Below are positions 1 through 6,103 of a stretch of DNA of 6,804 nucleotides, in pieces. The stretch is from NCBI GenBank assembly GCA_048635425.1, contig JAIVYN010000203.1, positions 1 through 6,804 on the forward strand. The letters run 5' to 3'. The translations under genes and the position numbers were made by a program. The notes beneath the pieces were generated by a model that saw nothing but the letters and a program-made list of their open reading frames with translations, had not been told where the DNA came from and made no database searches. How positions within the stretch are numbered: position 1 is the first letter of the stretch; the number at the start of each line of letters is the position of its first letter. This DNA comes from NIOZ-UU13 sp048635425. GTDB lineage: Bacteria; Planctomycetota; Phycisphaerae; Sedimentisphaerales; Anaerobacaceae.

Positions 1-723
1 ATTGAAACGTAGCAGACCCGAATAGATTGGAGTAGAATGTTCAACTTCAAACAGCGCACGCAATCTTCTTCCGTCCTGCTCGAGCCAAACAACGTCTACT
101 TCAGAGAGGGTGTCTTGAATTTCGACGAAACCACGCGGAATTGTGGCACTGCAAACAAACTTGCTCGTTAGCGTCCAGTCTAATTTGGCGCGATCGTTTT
201 TCGGAATCCAAACGTTGTATCCTTTTTTGTCTCCGATTGACCCCAGTAAGGTTTGTACTTGGATGTGTGAAAGATCAGGGAAATGTGTCAATTGCGATTG
301 GTGGATCAACAAGTCCAACTGTTCCCAGCCAAAATAAGCTTCGACATTGAACCTGCCGGCGTTCGCTATGTAAAAATCACTTCCTTCTTCTTGAATAAAA
401 ACCTGCACTTTGTATTGGCCATCGTCCGCCGGTGAGAGTGATTGGAAAATCTCCTCGTATTCTGAGTAAGGCACAAATAGTGGGTCCGCCTGGCCGTCCC
501 AGAGGAAGCATACCGCCGAGGGTCGGCCCTCCAATTGCTGCAAATCCTTCTTTCTCAATCCATAGAATGCCTGCCCCTTAGAATGCACTTTTGAATATCG
601 GATGTATAGTCGTCCTGCATCCTCTCCCAAATCATAAAGCGAGAGACTCGATGGGAGCTTGTGTATGTTTCCGTATCGCTTGGTTAGTTCTTCGAGAAAA
701 GTTGCTTTGGTTAGATTGGCCAT
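1..723 (-). CDS. Putative restriction endonuclease of a methyltransferase-linked family (C-terminus beyond window)
   Basis: This is an open frame of 241 codons with no stop, running off the left edge, so the C-terminus is missing. The start at 723 (MANLTKATFLEEL) is preferred over an in-frame ATG at 741 because AAGAGGG lies about five bases upstream of it. The visible C-terminal part reads DVVWLEQDG...ALFEVEHSTPIYSGLLRFN. Asp210 followed by Glu226-Val-Glu228 has the spacing and ExE form of a PD-(D/E)XK nuclease core, similar to BamHI (D94, E111, E113). The first 200 residues form a mixed soluble domain that I do not recognise. The gene lies directly downstream of a methyltransferase fragment on the same strand, which is the usual order of a type II restriction-modification pair. 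The nuclease role is inferred from the motif and the neighbour. Whether the protein is active cannot be judged, because the rest of the fold is outside the window. Confidence 0.72.
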   Translation of the reverse strand, partial: MANLTKATFLEELTKRYGNIHKLPSSLSLYDLGEDAGRLYIRYSKVHSKGQAFYGLRKKDLQQLEGRPSAVCFLWDGQADPLFVPYSEYEEIFQSLSPADDGQYKVQVFIQEEGSDFYIANAGRFNVEAYFGWEQLDLLIHQSQLTHFPDLSHIQVQTLLGSIGDKKGYNVWIPKNDRAKLDWTLTSKFVCSATIPRGFVEIQDTLSEVDVVWLEQDGRRLRALFEVEHSTPIYSGLLRFN

Positions 724-755
724 GACGCCCTCTTCGTTCATTTTAACTGAGCGTA

Positions 756-935
756 CTACATGCCTCGCTTGAGTTTCTTCTCGTACTCTTTTCCGATATT
801 GTAAGGAGGCGAAGTGACGATGAGTTGCATCGATTCATCGGGAATGCGGTGCAGCAAATCGAGGCAGTCGCCCGGATAGACGACAATGTGTCGTGAGAGC
901 AAAAACTGGTCACATATTTTATATTTTTCAAACAT
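756..935 (-). pseudogene. N-terminal remnant of a DNA methyltransferase (N4-cytosine/N6-adenine type)
   Basis: This 59-codon frame from ATG at 935 to TAG at 756-758 starts MFEKYKICDQF. It contains VVYPGDCLDLLHRIPDES followed by IVTSPPYNIGKEYEKKL. The SPPY tetrapeptide is catalytic motif IV of amino-methyltransferases, here placed near the N-terminus as in the beta group. The GDCLDLL segment is the usual lead-in of that group. Intact family members have roughly 250-400 residues. Here the frame ends nine residues after SPPYNIGKE (LKRGM, stop), so the AdoMet-binding FxGxG motif and the target-recognition region are absent. The putative endonuclease begins 32 bases later, leaving no room for the missing part. 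A large internal deletion is the simplest explanation. The start is supported by the strong promoter immediately upstream. The fragment is unlikely to methylate DNA. Confidence 0.85.
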
Positions 936-941
936 GACAAT

Positions 942-970
942 ATATTATCGTATTTCAGCTTTCCGGTCAA
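942..970 (-). promoter_or_regulatory. Sigma-70-type promoter of the methyltransferase remnant, apparently leaderless
   Basis: On the minus strand, TTGACC (970-965) is followed by a 17-base spacer and TAATAT (947-942). This is 5 of 6 at the -35 box and 4 of 6 at the -10 box, with ideal spacing. The methyltransferase ATG begins at 935, seven bases after the -10 box, exactly where transcription would start. The mRNA is therefore predicted to be leaderless or nearly so, and I see no Shine-Dalgarno before this ATG. Confidence 0.6.
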
Positions 971-1030
971 CGGTGTGAAAAACATCTCAAGAACCGAAAA
1001 TAATAATATACAACACTTTTTGTTAGCAAT

Positions 1031-1061
1031 TTGGTCTACCTGAAATAATAGGTTCTATAAT
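1031..1061 (+). promoter_or_regulatory. Possible promoter of the central envelope operon
   Basis: A perfect TATAAT lies at 1056-1061. The best upstream match is TTGGTC at 1031-1036, with a 19-base spacer that is longer than ideal. Transcription from here would give a leader of about 175 bases before the first ATG at 1245. The region is AT-rich, so a chance TATAAT is quite possible. TTGACG at 1185-1190 is an alternative -35 box but has no good -10 box at normal spacing. Confidence 0.3.
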
Positions 1062-1244
1062 AACAAATTTCAATTATTTTTCACGACTTCATCTGTGAAA
1101 TGCGGGGTTAAGGTTCCTTTTGCCATTCATGGGGTCTAAAATAGTAAAAACGAGGAAAAAACTTCAAGAATCTCTAAAATTCCCTTGACGGAGCCTACGG
1201 TAATCGCCGACCATTTTATATATGCAGAACCCTTGGAGAATAAT

Positions 1245-2645
1245 ATGAGTGGAGATAGATTTAAGAATCTTAGCATATTTGTAATATTAGTCCTTTTAAG
1301 TCTGCCTTTCTTTACAGGTTGTAACGCACCACAGGGTCACTTAGCTACTTTTAACGGACATTTTTTAGGCTCAGACTATGAGGAATCTGCACTTTTTGCC
1401 CAGAAAAAGATAAGTAAAAATAAAAATCCCAAAGGAGAAGACTTACTCTGGGCCTTGCAACTTGGGACTGTTCAAAGAATTCAACAAGACTATACCAAAA
1501 GCACCGAGTCCTTCGACAAGGCTGAGGAGATGCTTAAGTATTACGATGAACAGTCCAGGCTTGCGGACGGCATCGGTTCTACTATCGTAAATGAGAACAT
1601 CATTCCTTACAGGGGCGAAGAGTATGATGGCGTAATGGTCAACGTTTACAAGGCCCTGAACTTTATGGCAGAAAAGGAGTTTGACCTGGCCAGGGTGGAA
1701 TTTAATCGGGCCCTTGACAGACAAAGACGTGCAAAAGAGAAATTCAGTGAAGAAATAAATAAACTCCAGGCCGAGTTGGAAAAAGACCAGCAAAAAGACA
1801 GTTTTTCGAAATCCAATGTTGAAAATCCCGAAACACAGGAACTATTGGCTCAAAAATATCCCAATCTCTATAACTTCGAAGCTTATCCTGATTTCGTTAA
1901 TCCTTTTGCGACCTACCTTGCCGGCGTATTCTTTAACCTGGTTTCCGACCACTCCAAAGCAGTGGATTTGCTCAAAGAATCCTATGGTATGGTCGGGGAC
2001 AATGCCTATATAGCTGAAGACTTCAGCATTACTGAGAATGTACTTGATGGGAAGGGTAAATTGGACGATACAATATGGTTGATATTTGAGAACGGCCTGG
2101 GTCCTGTAAAGAAAGAATTCAGGCTGGATATTCCATTATTCGTTGCGTCAGATCAGGTTAAATATGTAGGAATTGCTCTGCCGCAATTGGAATTCAGAGA
2201 CAGAGCATACCAGTATCTGGTTGCAGAAGTTGACGGTAAGGATTATGAAACTCGCGTAGTCTCAGACATGGACAGGGTTGTCCAGACCGAGTTCAGCAAA
2301 GATTTTAAGGGTATTTTAACAAGAGCTATTGTATCAACAACAGCAAAAGCCATTGCGCAGTATGCTGTTAAGAAACAGGACTCTTCCGCTTCTTCTTCGC
2401 TTGCCTCTCTGTTTATGGCAGCATACAGTTATGCGACAACCGCAGCGGATGTCAGGATATGGACGACTTTGCCAAAAGATTTTCAGATTGCCAGGTTTCC
2501 AAAGCCGAAAAACGGCAAATTAAAAGTTACGCCGGCCGGTGCGAATCCCTTTGAAATTAATATTCCTGGTTGTAATAATGCGATAGTGTATGTTAGAATA
2601 ACAGCCAATCAGGCTGAGCCGATATTTGAGGTTATAACTTTTTGA
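1245..2645 (+). CDS. COG3014-type TPR lipoprotein, uncharacterised
   Basis: The 466-residue product starts at ATG 1245, which has GGAGA a few bases upstream. An in-frame TTG at 1185 would only add 20 residues ahead of an obvious signal peptide. Residues 1-26 are a lipoprotein signal (basic start, hydrophobic core, FFTGC lipobox, lipidated Cys26, Asn at +2). Helical TPR-like segments lie at about 64-100, 125-165 (ALNFMAEKEFDLARVEFNRA) and 217-250, with a charged coiled coil at about 158-185. A beta-rich C-terminal part includes IWLIFENGLGPVKKEFRLDI (278-297) and ADVRIWTTLPKDFQIARFP. This pattern matches the COG3014 family as I remember it, whose function is unknown. It is the first gene of a four-gene envelope operon, 24 bases before the YcfL gene. 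I infer a scaffold role in the periplasm at a membrane surface. Confidence 0.8.
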   Translation: MSGDRFKNLSIFVILVLLSLPFFTGCNAPQGHLATFNGHFLGSDYEESALFAQKKISKNKNPKGEDLLWALQLGTVQRIQQDYTKSTESFDKAEEMLKYYDEQSRLADGIGSTIVNENIIPYRGEEYDGVMVNVYKALNFMAEKEFDLARVEFNRALDRQRRAKEKFSEEINKLQAELEKDQQKDSFSKSNVENPETQELLAQKYPNLYNFEAYPDFVNPFATYLAGVFFNLVSDHSKAVDLLKESYGMVGDNAYIAEDFSITENVLDGKGKLDDTIWLIFENGLGPVKKEFRLDIPLFVASDQVKYVGIALPQLEFRDRAYQYLVAEVDGKDYETRVVSDMDRVVQTEFSKDFKGILTRAIVSTTAKAIAQYAVKKQDSSASSSLASLFMAAYSYATTAADVRIWTTLPKDFQIARFPKPKNGKLKVTPAGANPFEINIPGCNNAIVYVRITANQAEPIFEVITF

Positions 2646-2669
2646 ATCAATTTTTTTGGAGATTAGAAA

Positions 2670-3101
2670 ATGAAAACAATCACAAATATACTGCTTGTAG
2701 CTCTCGCGTTCACATTCACAGCCTGTGATCAGCCGGCTGAGAAAATTCATATAAGGGAAGGAATAGGAAGCGACACTCTTGCCAGTAATATCGTAACCCG
2801 TCCGGTAGCTCATGCTTTTAGCGCACTGATAGGCGAAGGCATAGAAATCGATGAGGCGATCCTCATGAACAACGATTCCGGATTCCTTGAGCTTAATATC
2901 AACGGACACAACCGCTCATACAATACCAAGCGGTTCAGGTATAAAATTGAATGGCTCGATGCAAATGGCTTAATGATTCAAACCAAGACAAGCACATGGC
3001 TGCCGGCCTCGGCGATGGGTAAATCCTCATTTAGCCTTAAGGCTGTCGCGCCGAGAGTAGAAGCTGTAGATTTCAGAATGGACACTAAAAAGTGGGAGTA
3101 A
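2670..3101 (+). CDS. ycfL: YcfL-like (DUF1425) lipoprotein
   Basis: The 143-residue product has GGAG about seven bases before its ATG. The signal peptide ends in FTAC with lipidated Cys19. Asp20 at +2 would, by the enterobacterial Lol rule, hold it in the inner membrane. The mature part carries the DUF1425 pattern of a short beta sandwich: ELNINGHNRSYNTKRFRYKI followed by EWLDANGLMIQTKTSTWLP, then SSFSLKAVAPRVEAVDFRM at the end. Its E. coli namesake is encoded directly before lpoB, and the same order is seen here, with only three bases between this stop and the LpoB start. The biochemical function of YcfL is unknown. A structural or chaperone role towards LpoB or the CsgG-like partner is inference. 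Confidence 0.82.
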   Translation: MKTITNILLVALAFTFTACDQPAEKIHIREGIGSDTLASNIVTRPVAHAFSALIGEGIEIDEAILMNNDSGFLELNINGHNRSYNTKRFRYKIEWLDANGLMIQTKTSTWLPASAMGKSSFSLKAVAPRVEAVDFRMDTKKWE

Positions 3102-3104
3102 ATT

Positions 3105-3716
3105 ATGAGAACAAAAATAATTATCACATTAGCCGGCCTTTTCCTTGCAGGCTGTGCCCAGGAAACTGTCAACATTGACGTTGTAAACGATGAGGGTAAA
3201 GCAGTTATGGAGCTGGACTATCGGGATTTTGCCCAGGCCGCCAGCGAAATGATTCAATCGATGATTAGTTCAGGTGCTCTTAAAAAGCCGGGCGGTGGAA
3301 GATATGTCATGACGACCGCCAGAGTTACAAACGATACCATGCAGCGAATTGACACCGACCAGTTGATGGCAAAGATCGAAGAAGAGCTTCTGAACAGCGG
3401 ACAGGTTGTAATGACCTCAGCCGTAGGCGGCGAGGGCGCTCCGGACGAAATGATTTACGAGATGAGAGATATCAGAGACTCAGCAACGGGAGACGAATTC
3501 AAACAGGAAACCCTTGCAGGCAAAAAGACATTAATTGCACCTGAGCTGAGCACCGCCGGCAAAATTTTCCAGAGAAACATTCGTTACGATAGGAATCGCC
3601 AGCAGGTTGAATATTATTTCCAGCTTATGGTAACAGACTTAACGACCGGCCTGAGAATCTGGCAGAAAGAATCTATTATCGGCAAACGAGGTAGTAACAG
3701 GTCCGTAGCGTGGTAA
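3105..3716 (+). CDS. lpoB: LpoB-type outer-membrane lipoprotein (penicillin-binding protein activator family)
   Basis: The 203-residue product starts at ATG 3105, three bases after the YcfL stop. GGGAG at 3094-3098 lies just before it. The signal peptide ends LAGC, with lipidated Cys17 and Ala at +2, which suits outer-membrane sorting. From about residue 36 the sequence follows the LpoB fold: YRDFAQAASEMIQSMISSG, then RYVMTTARVTNDTMQRIDTD with MAKIEEELLNSGQVVMTSAV, and a C-terminal YYFQLMVTDLTTGLRIWQKE. E. coli LpoB reaches across peptidoglycan to activate PBP1b. The fold is also related to CsgG and TolB-N. Here the linker between Cys17 and the domain is only about 20 residues, shorter than the roughly 50-residue disordered stretch of E. 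coli LpoB. The family call is firm, but PBP activation in this organism is inference. Confidence 0.85.
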   Translation: MRTKIIITLAGLFLAGCAQETVNIDVVNDEGKAVMELDYRDFAQAASEMIQSMISSGALKKPGGGRYVMTTARVTNDTMQRIDTDQLMAKIEEELLNSGQVVMTSAVGGEGAPDEMIYEMRDIRDSATGDEFKQETLAGKKTLIAPELSTAGKIFQRNIRYDRNRQQVEYYFQLMVTDLTTGLRIWQKESIIGKRGSNRSVAW

Positions 3717-3761
3717 CATCAAAATTTTATTGTTTTGTCAAATATTAAAGTGGGATTAAAA

Positions 3762-5069
3762 ATGAAAAAGATATACATTCTCCTGCTTGTAGCGGTGTTG
3801 GTCTGCCCTAAGGCGTTTTCCGCTCCTAAAACTATAATTCGCCAAACCAAAGGGCAGGGCATAACCAGAGAACAAGCAATCCAGAAAGCCTTGTATCAGG
3901 CCGTTGCTCAGGCCAAAGGTATTGCAGTCAGCTCGGGAAGGTATGAATTCGGCTTCCGGTCCGCCGGGGTGGGCATTGACACACAAGATACGGGCAAAAC
4001 TATCGAGTTTGATGCCGTATCTGTCCAGACGGGCGGTTCCACGCGGTTGACTGATATTGCAGGCTGGGTCAAATCTTACGAAATTATCGATGAACAAAAA
4101 ATCGATGATAGAACCTACGAGGTCACAATTAAAGCCTGGGTTTACGACTACGAAGACCCTGAACAAACCAACAGGCTCAAGCTTGCGATAATGCCGATTC
4201 AAACGCTCTATGACTCCTATCAATTCGGCAGCTTTGTTCCTTCGGGGGTTGAAATGTCTCTTAAGCTCTCCCAGCAGCTAAGCGCAGGCCTTTCAGGGAC
4301 AAATAAATTCGCTGTTTTAGACAGAGAGTATATTGCTGAATTTGCCCAAAACAGAAATATTCTTATCTCTGACGATTCGCCCATTGAGGAAAAGGCCAGA
4401 CTGGGCCAGGTCCTTGGTGCCGATTATATGATTGTCGGGACCATTTCAAACGCAAGACTCCAGATAAAAGAGAAAACATCCAGAGCTATCGGCCGTCCAA
4501 TCAGAGAGTACGAGGTTGATTACGTTTTTGACTATCGCCTGATAGTTGCCCCTACAAGACAGGTCAAATTGGCCGAGACCGTTAATATTGCCCTTGAAAA
4601 AGACCAGGTCAGAGTGCTCGTGAAAAGATGGAGGCCTGAAGACCTGGATTACAGGGAGATGGTTGATAACCTTACAATCAAAGTCGCCAAGCAGGTGGTT
4701 GAGACTATTATCGACAGACTCTACCCGATACGCATCGCAAGCAAAGATATAGAAGGGCAGGTTATTATCAACCAGGGCGGTAAAAGAATCTCAAAAGGTT
4801 CTGTCCTGGAAGTCTTGATTCAGGGCAAAGAAATAATTGACTTTGATACGAAAGAATCATTAGGCCGAACGGAAAACCTTATCGCTACAATCAAGATTGA
4901 AAAAGTAACGCCGACAATGTCATACGCCAGGCTTGTCAAAGGCGACTTCGATAAAATTTCCGAAGGCTTGATTTGCCGATTAAAAAAGGTTGAATTTAAA
5001 TTGCCGGAAGGTGCTAAGAGCAGTATCGAGCGAACTCCTCAAGGTGGAGTAAAACTGCCCTTTGACTAA
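3762..5069 (+). CDS. FlgT/CsgG-like exported protein (three-domain)
   Basis: The 435-residue product starts at ATG 3762. An in-frame TTG at 3735 would only add nine residues before a clear signal peptide, and the Shine-Dalgarno (GTGGGA) is weak. Residues 1-21 form an SPase I signal ending AFSA. Residues 28-130 resemble the FlgT N-terminal domain (GQGITREQAIQKALYQAVAQ, then AKG). Residues 139-320 form a CsgG/LpoB-like domain: LKLAIMPI, LSQQLSAGLSGTNKFAVLDR and LGQVLGADYMIVGTISNARL are its hallmark strands and helices. Residues 325-415 resemble the FlgT C-terminal barrel (GQVIINQGGKRISKGSVLEV, IIDFDTKESLG). True CsgG is a shorter lipoprotein that forms an outer-membrane channel. This one has no proper lipobox, since VLVC lacks a small residue before Cys. 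It is the last gene of the operon, 45 bases after lpoB. A ring- or pore-forming role is inferred. Confidence 0.75.
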   Translation: MKKIYILLLVAVLVCPKAFSAPKTIIRQTKGQGITREQAIQKALYQAVAQAKGIAVSSGRYEFGFRSAGVGIDTQDTGKTIEFDAVSVQTGGSTRLTDIAGWVKSYEIIDEQKIDDRTYEVTIKAWVYDYEDPEQTNRLKLAIMPIQTLYDSYQFGSFVPSGVEMSLKLSQQLSAGLSGTNKFAVLDREYIAEFAQNRNILISDDSPIEEKARLGQVLGADYMIVGTISNARLQIKEKTSRAIGRPIREYEVDYVFDYRLIVAPTRQVKLAETVNIALEKDQVRVLVKRWRPEDLDYREMVDNLTIKVAKQVVETIIDRLYPIRIASKDIEGQVIINQGGKRISKGSVLEVLIQGKEIIDFDTKESLGRTENLIATIKIEKVTPTMSYARLVKGDFDKISEGLICRLKKVEFKLPEGAKSSIERTPQGGVKLPFD

Positions 5070-6103
5070 TACCCGGCCGATGATAGAAAAGCCTCGATGT
5101 TTTCTGTCGAAACGCCGGGAGGCATGCCGCCACCGCAGGACAGGATAATCCGACTCTTGTCGCTTACCGATTCGAGTGCAGCTTTGACGCTGTTGCGCAC
5201 CTCTTCGGCTGTGCCATCTGCAAGGACATCGACTGTGGGGATGTTTCCGAGTAAAGTAAGTCCCGATTTATCGGGATTCGTAAGCTCCTTCATCTGGACG
5301 AGTGTGTGCTGGAAACTGAAATTGAAAAGATTCACGCCGATTTGAGGAAGATACGGTGCGCATATCAGTCCGGGGGCGTCATTGTGGAAGAATTTCACCG
5401 TAACATCAAGCGATTGGAAAATGCGCCTTAGATATGGCAGCGCTGCTTCTTTGAAATCTTCCTCCCCTAAAAAGCCTACAATGTCATCGAGGATGAATAT
5501 GCCATCAATGGAGGCAAAGGTCTCGGCCTGAAGTTCGAGCCAATCGATAATGAAATCCGTTACAATTCCGAGCAGCTTGCGTGTTTCGTCGGGGTTGGTT
5601 CGGATGGCCATAAGGAATTCTGTGCTGCCGGCCAGGAACGAGGCCACATTCAACGGTCCGCGTGAGACCGCGAATCTGATGGCGTGTCCCGCCTGCTCGA
5701 TTTGGCCCTGGTAATGTTTGAGGCGATTGAGGATGAATGGCAGCAGGCCGTCCGTTTTGGGGTTCGGCTTGCAGAGCGAATGGACATCCTGAATATCGGT
5801 AAAGATTTTATCTGCATAGGGCAGCTCGTTTTCCGGCCAGGAGCATTTTGCACCGAAAGCGGACGGCTCGGTACACATGCCAAACTCGGCCCAGAATCCG
5901 GGCAAAAAAATAATATCCGGGAACTGTCTGACGGCCTTGAGATTGGCCTCGAACCACATCTGTTCACTGGAAAAATAATCGAGCGTAGAAATCCCGGCCC
6001 AGCCCGGAAGCCAGGGGCTGTCGATGACGAATCCCACCGGCAGCGGCTCAAACACTTGGCCGTTCAGCACAGCCATCAGTTTTTCCCATTGCTTGGATGT
6101 CAT
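5066..6103 (-). CDS. Uroporphyrinogen-decarboxylase-family protein (URO-D/MtaA-like)
   Basis: The 345-residue product starts at ATG 6103, which overlaps the TGA of the upstream transporter (ATGA). GAGAG precedes it. A longer GTG-started frame from 6184 lies inside the transporter gene and is rejected. URO-D family signatures are SRGPLNVASFLAGSTEF (147-163), LDDIVGFLGEEDFKEAALPY (205-224), KFFHNDAPG (237-245), LLGNIPTVDVLADGTAEEVR (284-303) and the terminal SCGGGMPPGVSTENIEAF (322-339). It lacks the N-terminal arginine-rich pattern of true HemE. It has single His240 and Cys323 rather than the HxC zinc site of MtaA/CmuA methyltransferases, so neither haem synthesis nor corrinoid methyl transfer can be claimed. 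Residues 276-281 (NPDKSG) are encoded by a palindrome. The stop codon overlaps that of the central operon. A role connected with the neighbouring metal transporter is inference. Confidence 0.8.
   Translation of the reverse strand: MTSKQWEKLMAVLNGQVFEPLPVGFVIDSPWLPGWAGISTLDYFSSEQMWFEANLKAVRQFPDIIFLPGFWAEFGMCTEPSAFGAKCSWPENELPYADKIFTDIQDVHSLCKPNPKTDGLLPFILNRLKHYQGQIEQAGHAIRFAVSRGPLNVASFLAGSTEFLMAIRTNPDETRKLLGIVTDFIIDWLELQAETFASIDGIFILDDIVGFLGEEDFKEAALPYLRRIFQSLDVTVKFFHNDAPGLICAPYLPQIGVNLFNFSFQHTLVQMKELTNPDKSGLTLLGNIPTVDVLADGTAEEVRNSVKAALESVSDKSRIILSCGGGMPPGVSTENIEAFLSSAGY
5259..5278. repeat. Short palindrome inside the URO-D-family gene
   Basis: TCCCGATTTATCGGGA at 5261-5276 pairs as TCCCGAT/ATCGGGA around a TT loop. 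It extends by a G-T and an A-T pair to 5259-5278. On the coding strand it encodes NPDKSG in a loop just before the GNIP strand. It is not followed by a T-run, so it is not an intrinsic terminator for either direction. It resembles dispersed palindromic elements, but only one copy is visible in this window. Confidence 0.5.

Larger units (their letters stand above)
936..1244. other. AT-rich intergenic spacer between divergent units
   Basis: About 309 bases hold no convincing gene. The left end contains the minus-strand promoter at 942-970, and a possible plus-strand promoter lies at 1031-1061. The rest is AT-rich (for example around 1000-1080) with no hairpin followed by a T-run, no tRNA and no repeat that I could see. 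A 19-codon plus-strand frame at 1129-1188 (MGSKIVKTRKKLQESLKFP) has no ribosome binding site and is not called. Any untranslated leader of the central operon would lie in the right half. Confidence 0.6.

Noticed and set aside
743..985. Minus-strand frame of 80 residues (MFFTPLTGKLKYDN...)
   Set aside because: It overlaps the methyltransferase remnant in another frame. The remnant has the recognisable SPPY motif and the promoter fits its start, while this frame shows no family features.
1129..1188. Nineteen-codon plus-strand frame MGSKIVKTRKKLQESLKFP in the spacer
   Set aside because: There is no ribosome binding site and no sign of a regulatory hairpin or attenuator. Basic short frames are common by chance in A-rich DNA.
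1185..1244. TTG start 20 codons upstream for the COG3014-type gene
   Set aside because: It would put 20 non-hydrophobic residues ahead of a textbook lipoprotein signal peptide. ATG 1245 has a Shine-Dalgarno at the right distance.
5259..5285. Palindrome as a terminator of the central operon
   Set aside because: The stem is short, it lies about 190 bases past the stop inside another gene, and TTCGTAAG follows it instead of a T-run.
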